The translations under genes and the position numbers were made by a program. From Brevibacterium album DSM 18261 (GTDB lineage Bacteria > Actinomycetota > Actinomycetes > Actinomycetales > Brevibacteriaceae), in contig NZ_KE384526.1 in assembly GCF_000426445.1 (NCBI RefSeq), positions 962,774-1,026,773 on the forward strand: 64,000 nucleotides of DNA, read 5' to 3'. The notes under the pieces were generated by a model. That model did no database searches, was not told the DNA's origin, and saw nothing but the letters and a program-made list of their open reading frames with translations. Positions within the stretch are counted from its first letter, which is position 1. The number at the start of each line of letters is the position of its first letter. Below, piece by piece: positions 57,768 to 64,000 of this stretch.

Positions 57768-58744
57768 CCGTCATGACCATGATCGAAGCGATCCGGAGCA
57801 CCATCCGCGAGGAGATGCTGCGCGATGAGAAGGTGATGGTCCTCGGCCAGGACATCGGGAAGCTGGGCGGCGTCTTCCGGGCGACGGAGGGCCTGCAGGC
57901 GGAGTTCGGGGAGGAGCGGATCGTCGACATGCCGCTGGCCGAGGCCTCCATCGTGGGCTCCGCCATCGGCCTGTCGCTGGCGGGGATGAACCCCATCGCG
58001 GAGCTCCAGTTCATGGGGTTCACGCATCAGGCCTATCACCAGATCGTGCCGCAGCTGGCGCGCTTCCGCTACCGCTCGCAGGGTCGATTCACCACGCCCG
58101 TCACCATCCGTGCGCCCTTCGGCGGCGGAGTGCGCGCCCCGGAGCTGCACTCGGACGCGATCGAAGCGCAGTTCACCCACGTGCCGGGCCTGCAGGTCGT
58201 CATGCCTTCGACCCCGGCCGAGGCCAAGGGCCTGCTCACCACAGCAGTGCGCGGTGAGGACCCGGTGCTCTTCTGCGAACCGCTCAAGGGCTACCGCCTG
58301 GTCAAGGGCGAGGTCCCGGAGGGGGAGCACACCATCCCCTTCGGGAGGCTGCGAGTGGCGCGCGAGGGCAGGGATGTCACGCTCTTCGCCTGGAGCGCAG
58401 CTGTCCAGCTCGCGGAGAAGGCGGCCGCCGCACTCGCGGACGAGGGGATCTCCGCACAGGTGGTGGACCTCCGCACCCTGGTCCCGCTGGATGTGGACGG
58501 GATCCGCGAGGCTGTCGCGAGCACCGGGCGCGCCGTGGTGGTGCACGAGGCGCCGCTGACCTCGGGCTTCGGAGCCGAGGTCGTCTCCACCATCCAGGAG
58601 GAGGCGTTCTACTCGCTCGAAGCGCCCGTGCTGAGAGTCACGGCCCCGGACGTGCCCTATCCGAACATCGGCATCGAGGAGACCTTCCTGCCCGCTGTGG
58701 ACCGTGTGGTCGCGGCGGCGCGCAAGGCGGTGAGCGCGCGATGA
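57764..58744 (+). CDS. 2-oxoacid dehydrogenase E1 component, beta subunit
   Basis: 326 residues: MVLGQDIGKLGGVFRATEGL, MPLAEASIVGSAIGLSLAGM (active-site region), AELQFMGFTHQAYHQIVPQL, TIRAPFGGGVRAPELHSDAI and a C-terminal TVDR-like FLPAVDRVVAAARK. Forms an alpha2beta2 E1 with the preceding protein. GAAGGGAG lies just upstream of ATG 57764, inside the alpha gene, and the stop of this gene overlaps the E2 start in ATGA, so the three subunits are translated in step. Confidence 0.95.
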   Translation: MTVMTMIEAIRSTIREEMLRDEKVMVLGQDIGKLGGVFRATEGLQAEFGEERIVDMPLAEASIVGSAIGLSLAGMNPIAELQFMGFTHQAYHQIVPQLARFRYRSQGRFTTPVTIRAPFGGGVRAPELHSDAIEAQFTHVPGLQVVMPSTPAEAKGLLTTAVRGEDPVLFCEPLKGYRLVKGEVPEGEHTIPFGRLRVAREGRDVTLFAWSAAVQLAEKAAAALADEGISAQVVDLRTLVPLDVDGIREAVASTGRAVVVHEAPLTSGFGAEVVSTIQEEAFYSLEAPVLRVTAPDVPYPNIGIEETFLPAVDRVVAAARKAVSAR

Positions 58745-60225
58745 GCACGTTCTCCTACCACCTGCCCGATGTGGGCGAGGGCCTCGACGAAGCCGAGATC
58801 ATCAGCTGGAAGGTCTCAGTGGGCGCTGAGGTCGTCCCCGACCAGGTGCTCGCCGAGGTGGAGACGGACAAATCCGTCGTCGAGGTCCCCTCTCCCATCG
58901 CGGGAACCGTCACGGCACTGGCCGGCGAACCCGGCGACATGGTCGAGGTGGGCGCCGTCTTCGTCGAGATCGCACTCGCCGAGGCCGGCGACGGCACAGC
59001 TCCCGCAGCCGGGAATCCCCCGTCCGCACAGGAAGCTCCCGCACAAGGCGCTCCCCCCTCGCGGGAAGCTCCCGCGGGCCTCGGTGCGGAGACCTCCTCT
59101 GCGACCGCCGCCGGCGATGCCGCGTCCACGCCGGTCGCGGACCGGGCCGCCGCCTCGGCGGAATCCCCGACGCACCGCGGGCGGGTGCTGGCCTCCCCGG
59201 CCACGCGCAGAGCGGCGCTGGATCTCGGCGTGGACCTCCGCGAGGTGCGGGGTTCGGGTCCCGGCGGCCGGGTGACCAAGGACGATGTGCTGGCCGCCGC
59301 CCAGGTCTGTCCCGCCGCCGCGGATGCCGCGCAGACAGGCCTCACGGCCGAGGGCGCAGCGGCATCCGCAGGTGCGGCGACGCCCACGAGCGCCGAAGCC
59401 GGGGCCGTCCCTTCCGCGGCCTCGGCGGCGGGCGCTTCCGAGGAGGGCACCTCGGCGACGGCCGGGGGATTCCGGACCGATGCCCCCGTGCTTCCCCCTG
59501 CGGCGGGTCCGCGCGGGGAGGACGAGACCGCACCGCTGCGGGGACTGCGCAGGCAGATCGCGAGGAACATGACGCAGTCCTGGCAGCAGGTCCCGCACAT
59601 CACGGACTTCCGCGAGGTCGACGCCTCCGGGCTGGTCGCCGCGCGGCGTGCCGTGAACGCGCATCTCGCCGCATCCGGCCGGGGCGAGAAGATCACCTAT
59701 CTGCCGTTCCTCGTGCGGGCGGTGTCGATCGCCCTCGCCCACAGTCCCAAGTTCAACGCCGCGCTCGACATGGAGACGGAGCGGATCACCTACTTCGGGC
59801 ACCGCAGCATCGGACTGGCGGTGTCGACGGAGGCGGGGCTCTTCGTGCCGGTGCTCAAGAACTCCCAGGCGCTGTCCCTCGTGGGGATCTCCCAGGCCGC
59901 CCAGGCCCTGGCCGACCGGGCACGGGCGCGGACGATCACCAGCGAGGAGATGTCCGGCGGCACCTTCACCATCACCAATTTCGGCTCCTATGGCGGCTGG
60001 CTGGGCACTCCCATCATCCGCCCGCCCGAGTCCGCCATCGCGGGCTTCGGCAGGATCGCGGACCAGGTGGTCGCCGAGGACGGCGCACCGGTGGTCCGCC
60101 CGATCCTGCCGGTTGCGGTCTCCGCCGACCACCGGCTGATCGACGGGGCGGACATGGGCGCGTTCCTGGAGCAGCTGACGGCGCTCCTGGAGGACCCCGT
60201 GCGGATGCTGGCGGAGGAGTTCTGA
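58741..60225 (+). CDS. 2-oxoacid dehydrogenase E2 component (dihydrolipoamide acyltransferase)
   Basis: 494 residues. One lipoyl domain (1-80) with the modified Lys44 in AEVETDKSVVEVPSP; a flexible Ala/Pro linker (80-145); the peripheral-subunit-binding domain (147-185, RVLASPATRRAALDLGVDL, GSGPGGRVTKDDVLAA); a second linker (185-255); and the catalytic domain from about 257 (ETAPLRGLRRQIARNMTQSW) with VSADHRLIDGADMGAFL, which holds the active His and Asp. It accepts the acyl group and transfers it to CoA. The number of lipoyl domains (one) suits the branched-chain type or a Gram-positive PDH. Confidence 0.95.
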   Translation: MSTFSYHLPDVGEGLDEAEIISWKVSVGAEVVPDQVLAEVETDKSVVEVPSPIAGTVTALAGEPGDMVEVGAVFVEIALAEAGDGTAPAAGNPPSAQEAPAQGAPPSREAPAGLGAETSSATAAGDAASTPVADRAAASAESPTHRGRVLASPATRRAALDLGVDLREVRGSGPGGRVTKDDVLAAAQVCPAAADAAQTGLTAEGAAASAGAATPTSAEAGAVPSAASAAGASEEGTSATAGGFRTDAPVLPPAAGPRGEDETAPLRGLRRQIARNMTQSWQQVPHITDFREVDASGLVAARRAVNAHLAASGRGEKITYLPFLVRAVSIALAHSPKFNAALDMETERITYFGHRSIGLAVSTEAGLFVPVLKNSQALSLVGISQAAQALADRARARTITSEEMSGGTFTITNFGSYGGWLGTPIIRPPESAIAGFGRIADQVVAEDGAPVVRPILPVAVSADHRLIDGADMGAFLEQLTALLEDPVRMLAEEF

Positions 60226-60271
60226 TGGTGACCACGGGAGAGAGAGCGCGCGTGCAGGGGAGGAACCGCTG

Positions 60272-61672
60272 ATGGTCGTCGGAGAGATGCCGGAGGGGCT
60301 CGACCTCCTCGTCATCGGCGCGGGCCCGGGCGGCTACACCGCCGCGCTCGAGGCCGCCGCACAGGGGCGCAGCGTGACCCTGGTCGACAGGGCGGGTGCG
60401 GACGGGATCGGGGGGACCTGCCTGTTGGAGGGGTGCATCCCCTCCAAGGCGCTCATCGAGGCCGCGGAGCTGCGCAGCCGCGCGGTGGCCTTCGCCGATT
60501 CCGCACTGGGCCTCGCGTCCGGTCCCGTCGACATGGGCCGGTTCCAGGCGTGGAAGGGCGGACTCGTCTCACGCCTGTCGAAGGGGGTCCACGGCGCGCT
60601 GAGGAAGGCCGGGGTCCAGATCGTCGCGGGATCCTTCACCTTCACGGGGAAGGCCCGCGGTGTCATCGAGCTGGGAGGCGAGAGCCCGCCCCGGCACGTC
60701 GAGTTCGAGGACGCGGTGATCGCGGTCGGCTCCGCCGCGGTGCAGATCCCGCCGGTGCCCTTCGACGGGACCGCAGTGTTCGACGCCGCGGGCATCCTCG
60801 CCCTCACGGAGCTGCCCGAACGGCTCGCGGTGGTGGGCGGCGGATACATCGGGATCGAGATCGGCACGGCGCTGCGCAAGCTGGGCAGCGCCGTGACGGT
60901 GGTCGAGGCCGCGGACACGATCCTGCCGGGTATGCCCGCAGGAGCGCAGAAGCAGGTGGCGCGCCGTGCCGGCCGGCTGGGGATCGACCTGCTCACCGAC
61001 CGCACCGCCCAGGGCTGGGACGGCAGGAGCCTGAGCGTCGCCGATTCCGCCGGGGCCACGACCACCGTCGAGGCGGATGCGGTGCTGGTGGCCGTGGGGC
61101 GCAGGCCGGCCACCGGGGATCTGGGGCTGGCCGAGGCCGGCATCCGGCTCGACGCCTCCGGGCTCATCCCCGTGGACGCGGGCTTCCGGGCGGCACCCCG
61201 CATCGCCGCAGTGGGCGATGTGGTCGCCGGCCCGGCGCTCGCGCACAAGGCCATCGCCGAGGCGAGGGTCGCCGTACGCTCCCTGTGCGGGCAGAGCGCC
61301 GCACTGTCCTCCACGACGATCCCGCTCGTCGTCTTCAGCGATCCCGAGGTGGCCGTCACGGGCCTCACGCCGGCGGCCGCCGAGGCCGAGGGCCTGCGCA
61401 CGCGTACGGTCCGGCTGCCGCTGGGCGCCTCGGGCCGCGCTGCGACGATGGAGGCGGCGGAGGGCTCCGCCGAGCTGGTCGTGGACACGGAGACCGATGC
61501 CGTCGTGGGCGGTGTCCTGGTGGGACCGCACGCCTCCGAGCTCATCGGGGAGGTCACCCTCGCCGTCGAGATGGCGGCGAGCCCGGCGGACCTCGCCCTT
61601 ACCGTCCACCCCCATCCCACGCTCTCCGAGCTGGTGCAGGACGCCGCGGCCGCACTGGTCCCCCGCGCCTGA
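60272..61672 (+). CDS. lpdA: Dihydrolipoyl dehydrogenase (E3)
   Basis: 466 residues. Reoxidises dihydrolipoamide with NAD. FAD site LLVIGAGPGGYTAALEAAAQ, the redox pair in GGTCLLEGCIPSKAL (Cys50, Cys55), NAD site LAVVGGGYIGIEIGTALRKL, FAD phosphate site AAVGDVVAGPALAHKAIAEA and the dimer-interface HPHPTLSE with its catalytic His and Glu. GGGAGG eight bases before ATG 60272 starts it. It sits 46 bases after E2, so it is very probably dedicated to this complex. Another copy for the general PDH/OGDH presumably lies elsewhere. Confidence 0.95.
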   Translation: MVVGEMPEGLDLLVIGAGPGGYTAALEAAAQGRSVTLVDRAGADGIGGTCLLEGCIPSKALIEAAELRSRAVAFADSALGLASGPVDMGRFQAWKGGLVSRLSKGVHGALRKAGVQIVAGSFTFTGKARGVIELGGESPPRHVEFEDAVIAVGSAAVQIPPVPFDGTAVFDAAGILALTELPERLAVVGGGYIGIEIGTALRKLGSAVTVVEAADTILPGMPAGAQKQVARRAGRLGIDLLTDRTAQGWDGRSLSVADSAGATTTVEADAVLVAVGRRPATGDLGLAEAGIRLDASGLIPVDAGFRAAPRIAAVGDVVAGPALAHKAIAEARVAVRSLCGQSAALSSTTIPLVVFSDPEVAVTGLTPAAAEAEGLRTRTVRLPLGASGRAATMEAAEGSAELVVDTETDAVVGGVLVGPHASELIGEVTLAVEMAASPADLALTVHPHPTLSELVQDAAAALVPRA

Positions 61673-61728
61673 CCCCCTCCCGCAGCCGCTGTCGGATCGG
61701 CGTCCGCCGGTCCAGGAAGAAGGCACAC

Positions 61729-62814
61729 ATGGTCACGATGGCCGTACTCCACGAGGTCGGAAGGCCTCTCGTTCTCGAAGACCTCGAACTGCCGCCTCTC
61801 GGCCCCGACGATGTCCGGATCAGGGTCGCAGCCGCCGGGGCCTGCCATTCGGATCTGTCCTATATGAACGGAACCGTCGTCTCGGAGCTGCCCGTCGTCC
61901 TCGGGCACGAGGCCTCCGGCCGCATCGCGGAGGTGGGGGCGGACGTCACGGGCCTGGAGCCCGGGCAGCCGGTGGTCCTCAACTGGGCGCCGCCGTGCCG
62001 GGAGTGCTGGTTCTGCCGCGCGGCGCAGCCCTGGCTGTGCTCCGCGGTGGAGAGGGCCGGCACCTCGGCTCCCTACACCGCGCGGGCGGACGGCACGCCC
62101 GTGCACAGGGCGCTGGGCGTGGGCGCCTTCGCCGAGGAGGTGGTCATGCCCGCTCACGCCGTGGTGTCCGTCCCGGAGGGCCTGGACATGGCCCACGCGG
62201 CACTGCTCGGCTGCGCAGTCCTCACCGGCGTGGGAGCCGCCGTCAACACCGCCGGCATCCGCGAGGGGGACAGCGTTCTCGTCATCGGGCTGGGCGGCAT
62301 CGGGCTCTCGGCGATCATGGGCGCCCGCCTGGCCGGGGCCTCCCGGATCATCGCCGCCGATGTCTCGGAGGCCAAGCGCGATTTCGCCCTGCAGATGGGG
62401 GCGACGGACTTCGTCCTGTCGACGGACTCGCTCAGCCGCGACGTTCGCGCGCTCACTGAGGGCCGCGGTGCGGACCACGCCCTCGAATGCGTGGGGCTGT
62501 CTGCCACCATCAGGGCGGCGTGGAAGTCGACCCGCCGAGGCGGTGAGTGCACGGTCGTGGGCGTCGGCCGGGCGGATGACCGGGTCAGCCTCAGCGCGAT
62601 GGAGATCTTCCACTTCAACCGGACCCTGCGGTCCTCGGTCTTCGGCTCGAGCGATCCCGCCCGTGATGTGCCCCGCATGGCTGAGCACGCGCTGACGGGC
62701 GACCTCGATCTCGAGGCGATGATCTCCCATAGAATCGGCCTCGATGAGCTCTCCGACGGCTTCGAGCGGATGGGCCGCGCGGAAGGGGCTCGGTCCGTCG
62801 TCGTCATGGAGTGA
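61729..62814 (+). CDS. Zinc-dependent alcohol dehydrogenase (class III-like MDR)
   Basis: 361 residues. Catalytic-zinc motifs AAGACHSDLSYMNG and VVLGHEASGRIAEVG; structural-zinc Cys set in PPCRECWFCRAAQPWLC; NAD site VLVIGLGGIGLSAIMGARLA. The middle (VERAGTSAPYTARADGTPVHR) resembles the long-chain/class III subgroup that includes AdhB/FrmA relatives. It starts at ATG 61729, AAGG five bases upstream, in a likely operon with the 2-oxoacid dehydrogenase genes (56 bases after E3). It could oxidise the alcohol that feeds the aldehyde dehydrogenase encoded downstream. Confidence 0.92.
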   Translation: MVTMAVLHEVGRPLVLEDLELPPLGPDDVRIRVAAAGACHSDLSYMNGTVVSELPVVLGHEASGRIAEVGADVTGLEPGQPVVLNWAPPCRECWFCRAAQPWLCSAVERAGTSAPYTARADGTPVHRALGVGAFAEEVVMPAHAVVSVPEGLDMAHAALLGCAVLTGVGAAVNTAGIREGDSVLVIGLGGIGLSAIMGARLAGASRIIAADVSEAKRDFALQMGATDFVLSTDSLSRDVRALTEGRGADHALECVGLSATIRAAWKSTRRGGECTVVGVGRADDRVSLSAMEIFHFNRTLRSSVFGSSDPARDVPRMAEHALTGDLDLEAMISHRIGLDELSDGFERMGRAEGARSVVVME

Positions 62815-62826
62815 TGAGAGGTTCGA

Positions 62827-63366
62827 GTGAACAGTCGCAGACCTGCCGCCCGGGGCACCCGGGCCGCGCGGAAGGACCTCGACCGGATCGACCTGCAGCT
62901 GCTGCGGCTCCTGGTCCAGGATTCCCGGCGCTCCCAGCGGTCCCTGGCCAAGGAGGTGGGCCTGTCCGCCCCGGCCGTCGCGGAGCGGATCGCGCAGCTC
63001 GAGGCCGCGGGGGTGATCACCGGCTACACCGCGCAGATCGACCTCGAGGCGCTGGGCTACGGCCTCACCGTCTACGTGAACGTCCAGCGCGAACTGGGAC
63101 CGGAGCACCGCGAGCAGTCACGGCAGCTGACCGACATCGAGGAGGTCGAGAAGGTCGTCATGACAACCGGCTCGCACGACCTCCTGCTCAAGATCAACGT
63201 GCGGGACAGGGACCACCTCAACGATGTCCTGTTCAACAAGCTGATCGAGGGCAATCTCCGCATCCTCCACTCCGACACCCGGGTGAGCCTGGCCGCGTTC
63301 GAGCGCGATGACTACCGCGTCAGGGTCCTCGACCAGCTGCTCGCCGAGCTCGGAGCCGAGGACTGA
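62827..63366 (+). CDS. Lrp/AsnC-family regulator
   Basis: 179 residues. Helix-turn-helix at about 17-65: LDRIDLQLLRLLVQDSRRSQ, RSLAKEVGLSAPAVAERIAQL; RAM ligand domain from about 85 (YVNVQRELGPEHREQSRQLT, VVMTTGSHDLLLKINVRDRD), ending LLAELGAED. Regulators of this type control bkd-type genes in several bacteria, with amino or oxo acids as effectors. It starts at GTG 62827, 12 bases after the alcohol dehydrogenase, and closes the operon before a perfect hairpin at 63411-63439. The ligand may be the imported acid or its oxo form. Confidence 0.9.
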   Translation: MNSRRPAARGTRAARKDLDRIDLQLLRLLVQDSRRSQRSLAKEVGLSAPAVAERIAQLEAAGVITGYTAQIDLEALGYGLTVYVNVQRELGPEHREQSRQLTDIEEVEKVVMTTGSHDLLLKINVRDRDHLNDVLFNKLIEGNLRILHSDTRVSLAAFERDDYRVRVLDQLLAELGAED

Positions 63367-63410
63367 CCGGCGCCCGGCTCCCTGTGGAGCTCAGCCTTCC
63401 CCTTTCGAGT

Positions 63411-63439
63411 ACCGAGGGCCGCCGGGGCCGGCCCTCGGT
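63411..63439 (+). terminator. Terminator after the Lrp/AsnC gene
   Basis: ACCGAGGGCCG (63411-63421) and CGGCCCTCGGT (63429-63439) are exact complements with a 7-base loop, 44 bases after the regulator stop and 60 bases before the aldehyde dehydrogenase start. Confidence 0.8.
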
Positions 63440-63499
63440 CCGCTTCCACCCAGCGTCCCCACCCAGACAGCCATTTCACCCACTGCAAAGGAGCACATC

Positions 63500-64000
63500 A
63501 TGTCGATCTATCAGATTCTCAACCCCGCCACCGGTGAGGTCGTGGAGACGTATCCCACCGCCACGGACGCTCAGATCGCCGAGGCCCAGCAGCGTTCCCA
63601 TGACGCCTTCGCCGAGTGGGCGGCCCGGCCGGTCGCCGAGCGGGCGGCGGTCCTGAACCGGGTCGCCGACCTCTACGCCGAACGGGCAGACGAGCTCGCT
63701 GAGATCATCCACCAGGAGATGGGCAAGAAGATCGCCGAGGCCAAGGGCGAACTCCAGCTCTGCCAGCTCATCTACCGGTACTACGCCGAACACGCAGAAG
63801 CCTTCCTCGCAGACGAACCCCTCCGCGGCACCGATCCCGCCGACCAGGCCTACGTCCGCCGCAAGCCCGTCGGGTCCATCCTGGGGATCATGCCCTGGAA
63901 CTTCCCCTACTACCAGGTCGCCCGCTTCGCCGCCCCCAACCTCGCGTTGGGCAACACGATCATCCTCAAGCACGCACCCCAGGACCCGAAGTCCTCGGCC
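63500..64000 (+). CDS. NAD(P)-dependent aldehyde dehydrogenase, succinate-semialdehyde type (partial at 3' end)
   Basis: The first 167 residues of an aldehyde dehydrogenase run to the window edge. YQILNPATGEVVETYPTATD, EIIHQEMGKKIAEAKGELQL and YVRRKPVGSILGIMPWNFPY match the short-form succinate-semialdehyde/GabD-like group. The catalytic Cys and Glu lie beyond the end. AAAGGAG about 6 bases before ATG 63500 is a strong ribosome-binding site. It probably oxidises a semialdehyde made from the imported substrate; a transaminase may follow outside the window. Confidence 0.9.
   Translation, partial: MSIYQILNPATGEVVETYPTATDAQIAEAQQRSHDAFAEWAARPVAERAAVLNRVADLYAERADELAEIIHQEMGKKIAEAKGELQLCQLIYRYYAEHAEAFLADEPLRGTDPADQAYVRRKPVGSILGIMPWNFPYYQVARFAAPNLALGNTIILKHAPQDPKSSA

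Noticed and set aside
60334..63108. A 924-residue minus-strand reading frame opposite E3, the alcohol dehydrogenase and Lrp
   Set aside because: Three well-defined plus-strand genes occupy the same DNA; the antisense frame lacks motifs.

Overview
The window is a high-GC chromosomal segment from an actinobacterium. Evidence includes GTP-dependent PEP carboxykinase, a LytR-CpsA-Psr protein, an LPXTG-type wall anchor, DUF2079, DUF1990 and Abhydrolase_9 proteins, MMPL and YhgE/Pip exporters, TANNNT -10 boxes and many apparently leaderless genes. A member of the Micrococcales (Brevibacterium/Brachybacterium-like) would fit, but the species cannot be fixed from sequence reading alone. No insertion sequence, prophage, CRISPR array or rRNA was seen. 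Two tRNA genes (Arg-ACG, Ser-GCT) are present.

Layout. 1-9.8 kb: the 3' end of putA, an MGT-type glycosyltransferase, a small membrane protein, an unknown lipoprotein, a cupin, an M4 metallopeptidase that appears fused to an emfourin-type inhibitor domain, and a large wall-anchored extracellular nuclease. 10-17.5 kb: an Abhydrolase_9 membrane protein, a DUF2079 membrane protein, tRNA-Arg, pckG, an Nramp metal transporter and a small XRE regulator. 17.7-29 kb: tRNA-Ser, an LCP wall-assembly protein coupled to an FAD/NAD(P)-binding oxidoreductase, then a YhgE/Pip protein and an MMPL transporter with a C-terminal degenerate ABC-ATPase-like domain, divergent from a TetR regulator across tandem palindromes. 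29-38.9 kb: MarR/NAD(P)-binding pair, two unknown proteins, a Tag-type DNA glycosylase, VanZ-like protein, MBL-fold hydrolase, asparaginase plus DUF1990, an MDR oxidoreductase and pyroglutamyl peptidase. 39-43.5 kb: a histidine kinase / response regulator / DUF4097 operon and a lone membrane domain.

43.5-64 kb is a catabolic island: a TAXI-type TRAP transporter, an alcohol dehydrogenase, an FMN reductase, an aminoglycoside-phosphotransferase-like protein, a CaiB/BaiF CoA-transferase, two divergent DctP-type binding proteins with one DctQM permease, a complete heterotetrameric 2-oxoacid dehydrogenase complex (E1alpha, E1beta, E2, E3), a second alcohol dehydrogenase, an Lrp/AsnC regulator and the start of a succinate-semialdehyde-type aldehyde dehydrogenase. 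The order suggests uptake of an organic acid followed by oxidation through alcohol, aldehyde and 2-oxoacid steps to acyl-CoA. The substrate cannot be named. Three promoters here share a motif T[AG]TC[AG]AACG[AT]TC, suggesting one regulator.

The points most worth a second look are the protease-inhibitor fusion, the MMPL/pseudo-ATPase fusion next to YhgE/Pip, the shared operator-like motif in the catabolic island, and long imperfect inverted repeats of different sequence in several convergent intergenic gaps.
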